Assembly: GCF_013367775.1 (NCBI RefSeq)
Contig: NZ_CP055157.1
Location: forward strand, 372,001 to 436,000
Length of the DNA stretch: 64,000 nucleotides
Source: Microbulbifer sp. YPW1
GTDB taxonomy: Bacteria; Pseudomonadota; Gammaproteobacteria; Pseudomonadales; Cellvibrionaceae
Direction: 5' to 3'
Both the position numbers and the translations under genes were made by a program. The number at the start of each line of letters is the position of its first letter. Position 1 is the stretch's first letter. Under the pieces are notes generated by a model. That model saw nothing but the letters and a program-made list of their open reading frames with translations, did no database searches and was not told the origin of the DNA. Of this stretch, positions 8,848-17,747 are shown in pieces.

Positions 8848-9190
8848 ATTGAGTTCACTTGAATGTACATAGGAGCCGAGTCGGCGCTAATCCCACTGGG
8901 ATAACCATAGCGCACGACTGAAGATTGCTGGGCAAGGCGAAGAAGCCCATTAATAGCACCGGCTATTTCAAGCTCATTCAACTCAGAGACAGGGGCCTGT
9001 GGCGAGGAGGTCTGTTACCCATTTTGACAATTGTCCCGCTTGAGGCCTTACTCGGGCTCAAAGCCAGATACGGGCCGGGACAAGAGGCTGCGCAGTCTAC
9101 CAGTTTGGTGGAATACTGCCAGTTTAATTTTTGATCGATAGTCATACCCCGAATATCGATGCCCTGCGCTACACAAGCACAGGGACACCG
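8848..9190. promoter_or_regulatory. deaD leader region with nested hairpin
   Basis: This 343-base gap separates the kpsS stop from the deaD start; both genes are on the minus strand. It holds a large nested inverted repeat (outer arms TTGTCCCG 9031-9038 and CGGGACAA 9076-9083; inner arms TTGAG 9040-9044 and CTCAA 9057-9061) and, next to the kpsS stop, a smaller hairpin (9162-9169 with 9177-9184). Neither has a T run of terminator quality. Long structured 5' leaders are known for cold-shock helicase mRNAs, so the larger one may be a leader element. No small ORF was convincing. Confidence 0.45.
9162..9184 (-). other. Hairpin directly after kpsS
   Basis: The arms CCCTGCGC and GCACAGGG pair over eight positions in RNA (one G-U) with a seven-base loop. 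The element begins seven bases after the kpsS stop. It may end the capsule transcript, but no U run follows, so it is not a standard intrinsic terminator. Confidence 0.35.
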
Positions 9191-10441
9191 TCAGGCGGCG
9201 AGGTATTCTGCCTCTTCCTCTGTTTTGGGTAGCGGACGCTCGAGACTGGAAGCCAAAACCGGTGCCATGCGCAGCCAGGCCTGCTCCACCGCAAAGTCCA
9301 CATTTTTGGCAAAGCTGCCATCCAGCTGGGTGCGCTCGTAGAGGTAAGTGCGGAAGCTGCGGAAGAACTGCGGGTCCACCGGGTCTGCGGCACTCCAGAA
9401 TGCGCTTAGCGCTCCCTGATGAGTGAGTCCCGGCTGGTTATACAGGGCGCGGCCGAGGGTAATGGTCGGTACTTTATGCAGCAGGGCAGAAATACCCACG
9501 GTACTGTTGATAGTGATCAGCCCCTTGGCGTGCTTCAACAGGGTGGGCAAATGCAGATCGTGACAGTAGACCACCCGCCCACCGACTTGGTGCTCCCGCG
9601 CCAGCCGCTTGATCAAACGACCGTAATGGCAGAAACCTCGATCCATCGGGTGATGCTTGATGACCAGCAGCTCGTGTTCCGCGGCGCCTTCCGCGAAAGA
9701 GCGGATAACCTCGGCGATGGAATCATCAATACTGTCGTAATCCGAGTGCTCACGGATCTGGAAGTCATCCTGGGTCTGCAGTGCATAGAGATAAAACTCT
9801 CCACTGTGGCGTTTCACCAGTGAAGACAGATAACTGCGTTGGCTGAACTTGTACCGATACTTTCGCACCAGGCTCCTCAACCAGCAGCCCCCCTCCTGCA
9901 GCCAGGTGCGCGGGCGGTGATGACGGTATGCGGAAAATTCGCTGCGGAAAAAACGCGCGGCCAGATAATAAGTTATCGCAAACCAGGCACGCTGGCGGAA
10001 AGTAGACCCGACCTGTACGTCATTTGAACGATTGTGCGGGTGGTAGCCGCGGATAGCACTCGGCGACCAGTCGACACCGGAAAACCCGTTCACGCCCCCC
10101 TGCTCCAGAGTGACGAAGTCCGGTCTCAGATAGCCCTCTTCAAAGGCCCAGAAGGAAACGCTCTGCTCGTCGCACACGGCACGGGCTTCGCGATGGTAGT
10201 AACGGCAGTCTCCGTACACCACAACGGCACGAATGTTGTGCTGACGCAGATAACCGGCGAAGTACTCCGGCCATCCCGCAGGCCCACCAGTGTAATCCAC
10301 CTGATGATCGGCCCAGCCTTGCAGACGGTCTCCGCCATTGAAATTGATTTTATGTGTTTGTAAGCCGCGCTCGGAGAAATACCGGGCGCAACGCGCAAAG
10401 AAAGGACCATGCGGCCCCTGCAAGAATACGACCCCTGACAT
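9191..10441 (-). CDS. kpsS: Capsule Kdo-linker glycosyltransferase KpsS
   Basis: A 416-aa protein of the KpsS/LipB family. In ABC-transporter-dependent capsules KpsS adds the first beta-Kdo to the phospholipid anchor, and KpsC extends the oligo-Kdo linker. Recognisable family features are the N-terminal VVFLQGPHGPFF, the HKINFNGGD segment, VVYGDCRYYHREA, FWAFEEGYLRPDF, and the nucleotide-sugar half with KHHPMDRG and the TINSTVGISALLHKVP motif. The protein is cytoplasmic, at the inner face of the inner membrane. It is the last capsule gene in the direction of transcription and is separated from kpsC by about 500 bases holding a gene remnant and an inverted repeat, so it may have its own promoter. 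Confidence 0.93.
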   Translation of the reverse strand: MSGVVFLQGPHGPFFARCARYFSERGLQTHKINFNGGDRLQGWADHQVDYTGGPAGWPEYFAGYLRQHNIRAVVVYGDCRYYHREARAVCDEQSVSFWAFEEGYLRPDFVTLEQGGVNGFSGVDWSPSAIRGYHPHNRSNDVQVGSTFRQRAWFAITYYLAARFFRSEFSAYRHHRPRTWLQEGGCWLRSLVRKYRYKFSQRSYLSSLVKRHSGEFYLYALQTQDDFQIREHSDYDSIDDSIAEVIRSFAEGAAEHELLVIKHHPMDRGFCHYGRLIKRLAREHQVGGRVVYCHDLHLPTLLKHAKGLITINSTVGISALLHKVPTITLGRALYNQPGLTHQGALSAFWSAADPVDPQFFRSFRTYLYERTQLDGSFAKNVDFAVEQAWLRMAPVLASSLERPLPKTEEEAEYLAA

Positions 10442-10696
10442 TTATCCCCACTCAGCCCACGGCAAGTGATTGCCGCCCCCCGGGCACTACGAACCTTTGG
10501 GCGAAAACACCCCAAGCAAAAACCGGTCAAAAAATAACCGCAAGAAAACGCCAAAAAATGTGACGCAACCACCAAATATGGCACAAGACTATACATTCAT
10601 GGCGTCGTATTGTCTTGTGCAAATAAGCCCCCCAGGCGAGACACTGGAAGAATTTCCCGCCAAAACTCCGCAGCTCCCCAGGCCAGCTTCAGCCGA
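10442..10696. promoter_or_regulatory. Region upstream of kpsS with inverted repeat
   Basis: This non-coding stretch lies upstream of kpsS. It contains a 14-base inverted repeat with one mismatch (10581-10594 and 10607-10620; core GCACAAGAC/GTCTTGTGC) with a 12-base spacer, and the 15-mer AAAAAATGTGACGCA (10553-10567). The same 15-mer also occurs upstream of kpsM at 34558-34572. The repeat could be an operator or an RNA hairpin. No -35/-10 pair stood out. Confidence 0.4.
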
Positions 10697-10918
10697 TCAA
10701 GCAATCAATATCCGCCCGGTCAGCGTGGCGCCCTCAACGAACACCCGCACCCGGCCTTTATAGAGCACTGCAATTCACGCGCCAGTTTTTTGAATTCAGC
10801 GTCAGGCAGGAAGTCGCGCTTGAGAATAAAGCCGCGCACGCGGAAATAACGCCAGTCTTCCGCTTTGGTAATCAATAGAATTTCTTGAAGAATCGGGGGT
10901 TTACGTAATCCCTGATCG
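10697..10918 (-). pseudogene. Frameshifted remnant of a small protein, possibly phytanoyl-CoA dioxygenase-like
   Basis: Three minus-strand reading frames hold consecutive protein-like pieces. First comes VTIRDYVNPRFFKKFY, ending at TGA. In the next frame follows LITKAEDWRYFRVRGF continuing FILKRDFLPDAEFKKL. A third frame carries VLYKGRVRVFVEGATLTG, ending at a TGA at 10697-10699. The pieces are contiguous and in the order of a single N-terminal region, so at least two frameshifts and loss of the C-terminal part are implied. 'GF-x-x-x-RDFLPDAEF' resembles the N terminus of PhyH-type dioxygenases, which occur in some glycan loci; this family call is weak. It lies directly after kpsC, where a downstream cotranscribed gene would be expected. 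Confidence 0.45.
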
Positions 10919-10938
10919 TGACGGAGTGATAATTGAGA

Positions 10939-13008
10939 TTATTTTCGAAAAAAGCGGTTGCGCACTTTGCGGTAAATAGATTGCCGCCATCTGACATGCT
11001 TGGCCGCCGCCCTTTGCGCCTGCAGTATCTGTACCGCCGTCTCTACATCCACAAGGTCCCCGCTGCGGGGATCCACATAAGACGGATACAGAATCAGTGT
11101 TGCCGCCACCAGCTCGTCCAGGGTCAGCTTGCGGCCACGGGCTCTGAGGCAACGGCGCACCACTGCCAGCTCACCCAGGCCCCGCCCCTGCTCCCCGTTG
11201 AGCAGCAGGTCTTCAGTAAGCCCCCAGCCGGCATAAAACGGCAGCCCGTAGGTCACCACCTTTACGCCCCGCAACAGCGCTTCAAACCCGCTGAGGGAAC
11301 TCAATGTGTGCACTTCATCCACTTGCGCCAGCAACGCGGGCATTGGCAGTTCGCTGACCTGCAGATCAAACAGGTCGTCATCGCCGTCCGGCAACGCTCC
11401 CATTCGCCCACCGGCCAGGACGTCCGGGTGCGGCTTGTAGATGATATAGGCATCCGGATTGGCGCGGCGCACCTGTTGCAATAGCTGGCGATTGGACTTT
11501 ATCCAGGGAGATCCATTGGCGATGGATGCATCGCTTTCCACCTGCCCCGGCACCAAGATTGCCACGCGATTAGCCGGCAACGTCAGGGCTGCATCTGCGG
11601 ATAAACCCGCACCCACGTTGTACTTGCTCAGCTGCCGCGTCACCAGCAGTTGCCGGAGGTTGGCTCCGCGAGTACGCAATTCCGGGGTGAATATGGTTTC
11701 CCGCAGCAGCATTTCCAGACCCGATGGCCGGGAAGCATCGTAATAAATGCCCTGTTTATCCAGCACCAGCGACAACGGGCGCACCAGGTCAGACCCCAGC
11801 CCCACCGAGCGCAGAAAGCCGTCTTCCAGCCGCCAAAGAGTTAAACCGCGCTTGCTGCAGATAGAGGCAATATCTTCCGGCAAACTGCTCGCCCATATCG
11901 CCACCTGGGGCGCGTGGCCGCAGCGGGAAAATATCGCAGGCTCTTTGCTCGCGAACTGCAATTGTGCCGGCTGTGCAAGAAAGTCCGGCACAAAGCCGCG
12001 CTTCCAGGGAGAAAACCCCAGGGCCAACCAGCTGCCACGCAAACGCTCCGCCTGCCGCTTTTGTTCTGCGATTAACCGGATGGTGTCTTCCAGCGTGCAG
12101 CGCTCACCGGTATATGGATTGATATAGCGGCAATACCGCAGATAGGCCGCGGCAAAAACCTGCTCAAGGGAACGCGCTCCTGCCCGGCGCGGGCAGCTAA
12201 GCTCGTCTTCCGTCAGCCCCCAGCCGGCATAAAATGGCAACCCGAAACAGCGCACAGGCAAACCCGCGAGGAGCGCATCAAACCCAAACTGGCTGGTGAC
12301 CACATACACCCTCTCTACCGCGTCCAACAGGGCCCAGGGGTTGACATCTTCCGACCATAGCTGGCACCCGCGCTGCTCCGCCGCCTGCAGCAAATAGCCG
12401 CGCTTTTTGCCGGCGATCACATCCGGGTGCACCTTGACCACAACCTGGGCATCCGGGTTTTCCGCAATGGCGGCATCCAGCATGGCAATAAAACTCGCGG
12501 CATCCGCCCCGCCGTAGGTGACCGCCGCATCGCCAAAGGTCTGATCCACCACCAACACGCGCGGCCGCGTGTCTGGCCAGGTCACCCGGTGATCCCGGGC
12601 ACAGTTGTACTTGGACAGGCGGTGCTGGCGCAGCTGTTCCATACAGTAGCGCGCGCGGCTTAGCTCCTCTTGCCCGAACTCGCTATCCAGAATCAGCGAT
12701 TCCAGATCACTGGGCTGCGTAGCGTCGTAATAAATCCCGGAATTATCCGCCACCAGGCTGTGCAGCGGCGCACCATTTACCCCCAAGCCAAAGGAGCGCA
12801 GAAAACCATCTTCCAGGCTGACAAACGGCAAACCGAACTGTGCCGCAAACCTGCGCGCACGCACCGCAGTGGGCTTGCGCCCCCAGCCCGCAATGTGGGT
12901 CACCGCCTTGGGCGGTCGCAAGATGAAAAAACGACTGCGCGTCTCCAACAAGGCATCAAGCCCGCGAATACGGCGCAGCCCACGGGAGCAATACCCGATT
13001 ACAGACAT
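10939..13008 (-). CDS. kpsC: Capsule Kdo-linker glycosyltransferase KpsC (two-domain)
   Basis: A protein of about 689 aa made of two homologous halves. Each contains SLEDGFLRS or RLEDGFLRS, followed by GIYYDA, RHRLSKYN or TRQLSKYN, KVHPDV or KPHPDV, and a (C/T)(F/Y)GLPFYAGWGLTED block. This duplication is the hallmark of KpsC, the dual beta-Kdo transferase that builds the alternating poly-Kdo linker on lyso-phosphatidylglycerol. The start at 13008 (ATG, preceded by a GGGG purine stretch) overlaps the preceding glycosyltransferase stop by about 10 bases; a GTG five codons upstream is also open. Both halves retain the family motifs, so both activities are expected. No kpsF or kpsU homolog lies in the window, so CMP-Kdo must come from housekeeping genes. 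Confidence 0.95.
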   Translation of the reverse strand: MSVIGYCSRGLRRIRGLDALLETRSRFFILRPPKAVTHIAGWGRKPTAVRARRFAAQFGLPFVSLEDGFLRSFGLGVNGAPLHSLVADNSGIYYDATQPSDLESLILDSEFGQEELSRARYCMEQLRQHRLSKYNCARDHRVTWPDTRPRVLVVDQTFGDAAVTYGGADAASFIAMLDAAIAENPDAQVVVKVHPDVIAGKKRGYLLQAAEQRGCQLWSEDVNPWALLDAVERVYVVTSQFGFDALLAGLPVRCFGLPFYAGWGLTEDELSCPRRAGARSLEQVFAAAYLRYCRYINPYTGERCTLEDTIRLIAEQKRQAERLRGSWLALGFSPWKRGFVPDFLAQPAQLQFASKEPAIFSRCGHAPQVAIWASSLPEDIASICSKRGLTLWRLEDGFLRSVGLGSDLVRPLSLVLDKQGIYYDASRPSGLEMLLRETIFTPELRTRGANLRQLLVTRQLSKYNVGAGLSADAALTLPANRVAILVPGQVESDASIANGSPWIKSNRQLLQQVRRANPDAYIIYKPHPDVLAGGRMGALPDGDDDLFDLQVSELPMPALLAQVDEVHTLSSLSGFEALLRGVKVVTYGLPFYAGWGLTEDLLLNGEQGRGLGELAVVRRCLRARGRKLTLDELVAATLILYPSYVDPRSGDLVDVETAVQILQAQRAAAKHVRWRQSIYRKVRNRFFRK

Positions 13009-13961
13009 GCGCGCGCCCCACACAACAACTGGTTACGTAGAGGCGCATCACTGGCCAGCCGCAGAATCCCCTCGACCCAGGCGGCCTGATCCATCGGCAG
13101 CAGCAGGCCGTTCTCACCATCGCGCACTACCTCACCGTACACCGGCCCGCGGGCAAAAATACCCACAGCACCAGCCAGGGTGATATCCAGAAATTTGGTA
13201 TGGGAACGCGCGCGGTTAAAGGGTGAATCCAACAGTGGAGCCAGGCCGATGGTACGCCCCGGGCGCTGCAACAACGCCTGGTAACTACCCCACTTCATCG
13301 GGTGTATCACATGTGCCCGGGGCAGGCCTTTGAACAGTCGATTTACGCTGTTGTTGCCAATGACCTCAAACACCAGCCGCTTATCTGCCGCCAGCGCCTT
13401 TTCAATCACCGGGCGTAGCCAATTGAGGTCTGCACCGTGGGAGGCGGAGCCGTGGTAGAAAACGGTAATTGGCGCAGAGTCAGAGTTCTCCACATCTTCC
13501 CGCCCCAGCAACGGCAGCAGTCCCGCCGGCACCTGCGGCGCCAGTAACTGCGGCTGCCACTCGGCATAGCGCTGCTGAAGATACGGGGTAGACACCAGCA
13601 GCTTCGCGCCCATGGCACGCAGCCAGGCCTGATGACGCCAACTGAGGCGCAGTAGCTTCCATTGGTAACGCAGGGGCATACGCGCAAAGGCGGGCCAGCT
13701 GAACAGGTCGTCGTCCATAAAGAAATTCAGCTGCTGGATGACGCCTTGATGCCGCTCGATCAGCTGCCGCCACTTGCGAGGCACATAACGTACAAATGTG
13801 ACGATGGCACCGTCTAGCAGATCAGCGGAGGGTAACTGGGCGAAGGAACAGCGGACAATATCAGCACCCGCTCCACTCAAGAACGGCCGCACGAAGTAGT
13901 CGGAAGACGGGTTTGCCCCCTCTTCAACCACAATATGCTTTATATTTTCGCGCTGTTTCAC
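12999..13961 (-). CDS. Glycosyltransferase, GT4-like (GT-B fold)
   Basis: A 320-aa cytoplasmic glycosyltransferase. The C-terminal half carries the GT4 pattern: ITVFYHGSASHGADLNWL, VFEVIGNN, and HTKFLDITLAGAVGIFARGPVYGEVVRDGENGLLL split across the donor-binding region, with the E-x7-E-type acidic pair GEVVRDGE. It starts with GTG at 13961, overlapping the previous gene's TGA in a GTGA arrangement, and its stop overlaps kpsC, so it is probably translationally coupled on both sides. It is likely to add one sugar of the capsule repeat, or the sugar joined to the Kdo linker, but the specificity cannot be read from the sequence. Confidence 0.75.
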   Translation of the reverse strand: MKQRENIKHIVVEEGANPSSDYFVRPFLSGAGADIVRCSFAQLPSADLLDGAIVTFVRYVPRKWRQLIERHQGVIQQLNFFMDDDLFSWPAFARMPLRYQWKLLRLSWRHQAWLRAMGAKLLVSTPYLQQRYAEWQPQLLAPQVPAGLLPLLGREDVENSDSAPITVFYHGSASHGADLNWLRPVIEKALAADKRLVFEVIGNNSVNRLFKGLPRAHVIHPMKWGSYQALLQRPGRTIGLAPLLDSPFNRARSHTKFLDITLAGAVGIFARGPVYGEVVRDGENGLLLPMDQAAWVEGILRLASDAPLRNQLLCGARACL

Positions 13962-14329
13962 CTAACTCTGCCCAAAATATTTTTGCACCAGGCCACCACC
14001 GCCGTGTTGTTCAGAAAAGCGGAGCTCAGCGCCGTAGCCCCGGCAAGGCGAAACAGGCTGCCCGTCAAAGAACCATTGATCAGCCGGCCGGACACCAAGC
14101 GCAGCCAGCTGGCTTTTTCCAGGCCAATCGATGCCAGAATCAGCACGACCAGAGTGACCAGTCCGGGGGTGACCGCTTTTTGCAGTACCGATTCTGCCGG
14201 CACCAGACCGGTCAAAAAGCAGACAGCCGCACCAGAGGCAAAAACGAGAGATGGTCTAAACCGGGTGAATACAAGAAGCGCGATTACCGCTATAAAAATA
14301 ACAGCTACCGCTGACTGGCTGAGTGTCAT
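13958..14329 (-). pseudogene. Truncated SLC13-type anion permease (N-terminal fragment)
   Basis: The 123-aa product is the N-terminal part of an SLC13/DASS-like permease. It has three or four hydrophobic segments, the GLVPAESVLQ loop and the family helix-break motif SSAFLNNTAVVA. Complete members are around 400-600 aa. Here the sequence departs from the family directly after NNTAVVAW and ends CKNILGRVR. The stop overlaps the next gene's GTG start, which suggests a deletion that fused the remaining 5' part to the following translational coupling signal. Full-length relatives near sulfation genes often import sulfate, which would suit the sulfotransferase in this locus. This fragment is unlikely to transport anything, but its translation may still be needed for coupling. 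Confidence 0.7.
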
Positions 14330-14390
14330 ATAAGTGCCACAGATATACAGCTAGCTACTTTATTAATTTTCCTTTTGTGCGCGCGTCCCA

Positions 14391-16643
14391 TCACGCCAAG
14401 GAAAAGTCTTCGTGGATCAGAGTAAGGTTAGGATTATACGCTGGATCTGTGTCCAACTGGTTGCCCCAGCGTCTACGCATGTAATCGGCTTCACGCTGCG
14501 CCCGGCGGCGCTTTGCGGTGGTATCGTCAGCGCCGCGGGAAACCGACTCGTGATGGTAAAGCTCTGCATATGGCGTCCACAGGTTACGATAGCCTGCCTC
14601 GCGGACTTTCAGACAGAGATCCACATCGTTATAGGCAATCGCCAGATCGGCCTCGTTGAGCCCACCGACCTGTTCAAACACTGATTTGCGCAACACCAGA
14701 CAGGCACCGGTGACCGCAGACAGATTCTGCACCACCTGCAGGCGCCCCATATAGCCCGCAGCGTCGCGCAAGGCATATTTATGACTGTGGCCAGCGGTAC
14801 CGCCAATCCCGAGGATTACCCCACCGTGCTGGAGGGTATCGTTACCGTAATACAGCTTGGCACCCACACAGCCGATCTCTTCCCGGCAGGCATGGCCCAC
14901 CATTTCACACAACCAGCCCGGAGTAATAACCTCGATATCGTTGTTGATCAGCCCCAGCACGGAGCCCCGCGCCAGACTCGCACCAAAATTGTTGATCGCC
15001 GAATAGTTGAATGGGTGGTTCCACTGGTGAACCCGCACGCGCGAATCGCGCTGAACTTCCCGAAAATACGCAAGCGTTTTCGAGCATCGGCTCTGGTTAT
15101 CGAGAATCAGGATTTCGTAATTGGGATACTCGGTTTTCTGAAGAATTGAATCCACGCACTGGCGGAGAATATCCACACCATCCCGTGTCGGCACCAGCAG
15201 GCTGACCATCGGCACCGGTTTCGGTATCGCCCAGCGAAGACGAGCCGAGGGTGTGCCCTGCCCCTCAGTCGATTGCCAACTCTCCAGCTCAGCCGGAATA
15301 CCTGCTTCCGCCAGATAGTGCTTCAGTACGTTTTTCTCCGCTGACTCCAGGAGCTGCCGGTCCGCAACCGGCATCACCTTCTGGTGATATAGAACCCGAG
15401 GGATATGTTTAACATCATCCGCATTCAGCAACTCACGGCACTGCAGCAAGGCGTCGTAGATGGTGATTCCCCTGGCGGCCGGGAAGCCGCGGCCAAGGCT
15501 CTGCAATAATTCATTGTGGAAAAAACAGCACTGGCCTACATAGTTACAGGCAAGTAGCAAGTCAGGATTCCAAGCGGGCCGGAACAGCGGTGCCTCGCGA
15601 CTGCCAGCACGGTTTAATGTGTCGCCGTCCGTATACAGCAGTTGCACATCAGGACTTTCTGAAATTGCCTTCGCCGCGAAATACAGTGCATGGGTATGCA
15701 GGCGGCCGACCGAAGGTAACTCGGACACAAAGTGCGCGTACACCGGCTCCCCGGATGCGCACGAGAATTGTCCAGAAATCTCCCTCCCCTCTTCCTGCAA
15801 TACAATGCGCTCATCACCCAGTGCCGTCTCGTGTAAACGAGCGAGAGCAGGACCGGGAGCTGCAAGTAAGTCCCCACTGACCTCCAACAACAGACGCCAG
15901 CGGGGGTACGACTGCGACAATAAGGAGCGCATTGCCAGCCACGCAGAATCCAGCGCGTGTAAAGTCACCCGCATGCGAAGCGTGAATAGTGCCGGCGGTG
16001 GCAGACAGGCGGCGAGAGCCACAACCTCGTCAGTCCCTGGTAGCTGTTCAGTCTCTACCTGAGCCAACCACTCCGCGTACCCAGCCTGCGGGCAGCGCTT
16101 GTGAAAGGTTTCCGAATAATGCAGCAATGCTACCGAGCGCCAACTGCGACCACTTGCCTGCGCTTCCTTGCTCAAGGCTTTGCGCACCGATTGGCGGGAC
16201 TCGCCCCGGTAATTACGATGCATATTGGCCAGGCGCTGACACAACCGATCGCGGGCAAAGTGAGGGGCCAGCCAGGCGAGACAACAGTGCGCAACCTCAT
16301 ATTCGCCTTCTCCAGCCACTCCGGAAAATTTAAGTTCCACGGCGCGTACCGGGCCGGGAAAATAACAGATTCTCTTCGCCACCTTGCCCCGACGGAGCGG
16401 CAGGGTAATCGATACCGCTGGGTCAAAACCGCTACCGCAGTCCACATGTAACAAAACATGTCGAGCCCCACAGGTTTCCCCCAGCTGAAACTCGAACATA
16501 TACCAGCCCCTACCCGGCAAGCGGCCAAGCCATTGAAAGGTTTCGTTAACACCGGGCGAGAGAGAACGTACGCCTGTCTGTGGCCGTAGAAAAGTAGGTA
16601 CTAAACGGACCAGAGAGCGAAAAAAACGAAAGTGAGCGCTCAA
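14391..16643 (-). CDS. Large two-domain GT2 glycosyltransferase (first domain probably degenerate)
   Basis: A 750-aa protein, paralogous over its length to the protein at 17744-20011. An N-terminal beta domain (about residues 35-130; RGWYMFEFQL, ICYFPGPVRAVELKF) precedes a GT-A-like domain at about 210-450 and a second GT-A domain at about 475-740. Domain 2 is intact, with VSLLVPTRDGVDIL, ILILDNQSR, the NND metal motif GLINNDIEVITPGW and the acceptor region YNDVDLCLKVREAGY. In domain 1 the acidic triad reads YTDGD where the paralog has YSDED, and the usual VVLPVYN entry strand is not recognisable, so domain 1 may be non-catalytic. It is likely to extend the capsule repeat. It sits 9 bases after the sulfotransferase gene. 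Confidence 0.85.
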   Translation of the reverse strand: MSAHFRFFRSLVRLVPTFLRPQTGVRSLSPGVNETFQWLGRLPGRGWYMFEFQLGETCGARHVLLHVDCGSGFDPAVSITLPLRRGKVAKRICYFPGPVRAVELKFSGVAGEGEYEVAHCCLAWLAPHFARDRLCQRLANMHRNYRGESRQSVRKALSKEAQASGRSWRSVALLHYSETFHKRCPQAGYAEWLAQVETEQLPGTDEVVALAACLPPPALFTLRMRVTLHALDSAWLAMRSLLSQSYPRWRLLLEVSGDLLAAPGPALARLHETALGDERIVLQEEGREISGQFSCASGEPVYAHFVSELPSVGRLHTHALYFAAKAISESPDVQLLYTDGDTLNRAGSREAPLFRPAWNPDLLLACNYVGQCCFFHNELLQSLGRGFPAARGITIYDALLQCRELLNADDVKHIPRVLYHQKVMPVADRQLLESAEKNVLKHYLAEAGIPAELESWQSTEGQGTPSARLRWAIPKPVPMVSLLVPTRDGVDILRQCVDSILQKTEYPNYEILILDNQSRCSKTLAYFREVQRDSRVRVHQWNHPFNYSAINNFGASLARGSVLGLINNDIEVITPGWLCEMVGHACREEIGCVGAKLYYGNDTLQHGGVILGIGGTAGHSHKYALRDAAGYMGRLQVVQNLSAVTGACLVLRKSVFEQVGGLNEADLAIAYNDVDLCLKVREAGYRNLWTPYAELYHHESVSRGADDTTAKRRRAQREADYMRRRWGNQLDTDPAYNPNLTLIHEDFSLA

Positions 16644-16652
16644 GAAAATACC

Positions 16653-17747
16653 TCAATGAGCCTCGGGGCCGGACTCAAGCAATGTCCGGCTGAGTTCCGA
16701 CACCCGCTGATAAAGCTCCTGATCGTAGCGTATAAGTGGAGCCACTGCTGTGATCAGTTCAGGATTTGTAACATCAAACCCGTAATCAAACTTGTTTACA
16801 TTCACCCGAGGAGGTTTTTCCCAATTTTTTACGATACCAGCCTTGGCACCCAGGTAGCGGATTGCGGGTTCGAAATTTTCGGTAATGCCAACAAAATCAA
16901 ACCGTTTCAGGTTATTTAATGCCTGCAGGAAAGCTTCATCGTTAAAAGGCTTACTCGCTGGAATACTGTGAAAATATCGACACTGGCAATTATCAAATAG
17001 CGGTCTTTCTGCCGGACGCAATTCCGATACGAAGCGGCTCATCGCTTCCGGGCTGGAGAAATCAACTTTCTGCAGGCGCGCAGAAATCTCTCGCACGATA
17101 TCAGGGTGCCCCTGCAAAAAATCAGCGCGCTCAGGCTCAGACAGATGGCGAACCCAGTTAAGGTGCGACACCAGCTGTCGTACGGGCTCACGCAACATGG
17201 TCGCTGTGTAGAATTTGTCTCTTTCGAAATCCCGTTCAAAGCGCTCCAGGCCAATGTGCCCAGAAATAAACTGATGATGCGCGAGCGATTGGAGGTCCGA
17301 GACCGATTCGATATGCATCGCTGCCCGCTCGTGCCCAAAGTGCTCGATAAAAAACTCATTTACGGAGCTGCCCGCAGTTTTGGCAATATGCATGAAAAAC
17401 AGGGGCTTGTTCACAAAAGCCGGCCGGCTAGGGGCAAGATCACCAAGTGCTGAAAATACAGAAACCCTGGCCGGCGACTTCAGCCTGCGCCCTAGATTTA
17501 GTGAAAAACCACACTCCCCGGTGGGGTGCCCCCCCCGCTCCAGCAAGTCATTCCGGTATTCAGATGCCAATAAATAGTGCTGCTCTCCATCGGCATCGAC
17601 CATCACTAGCGCCGGCTTGCCGCCGTCCGCAACTTTGGCCCAGCCACGGATCACCGGTCCCCACTGGTTATCCACTGCCCCATCGAACAGGGACTTCTCC
17701 TCCTCGGGACGGCATGATCCGCCATTAGCGCGATTTAAAAATTTCAT
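16653..17747 (-). CDS. Sulfotransferase with N-terminal RGW module
   Basis: A 364-aa protein. Residues of about 115-345 form a sulfotransferase-2-type domain. The PAPS 5'-phosphosulfate loop is FFMHIAKTAGSSVNEFF, and the 3'-phosphate site is probably MLREPVRQLVSHLNW. It therefore probably transfers sulfate from PAPS to the capsule glycan in the cytoplasm. Residues of about 20-110 form a separate beta module (GAVDNQWGPVIRGWAKV, YRNDLLERGG, GECGFSL) that also occurs three times in the glycosyltransferase at 23498-26275. The start overlaps the upstream GT stop by four bases (ATGA). It lies between the two large GT2 paralogs, which places sulfation within repeat assembly. No PAPS synthesis genes are in the window. 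Confidence 0.85.
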   Translation of the reverse strand: MKFLNRANGGSCRPEEEKSLFDGAVDNQWGPVIRGWAKVADGGKPALVMVDADGEQHYLLASEYRNDLLERGGHPTGECGFSLNLGRRLKSPARVSVFSALGDLAPSRPAFVNKPLFFMHIAKTAGSSVNEFFIEHFGHERAAMHIESVSDLQSLAHHQFISGHIGLERFERDFERDKFYTATMLREPVRQLVSHLNWVRHLSEPERADFLQGHPDIVREISARLQKVDFSSPEAMSRFVSELRPAERPLFDNCQCRYFHSIPASKPFNDEAFLQALNNLKRFDFVGITENFEPAIRYLGAKAGIVKNWEKPPRVNVNKFDYGFDVTNPELITAVAPLIRYDQELYQRVSELSRTLLESGPEAH

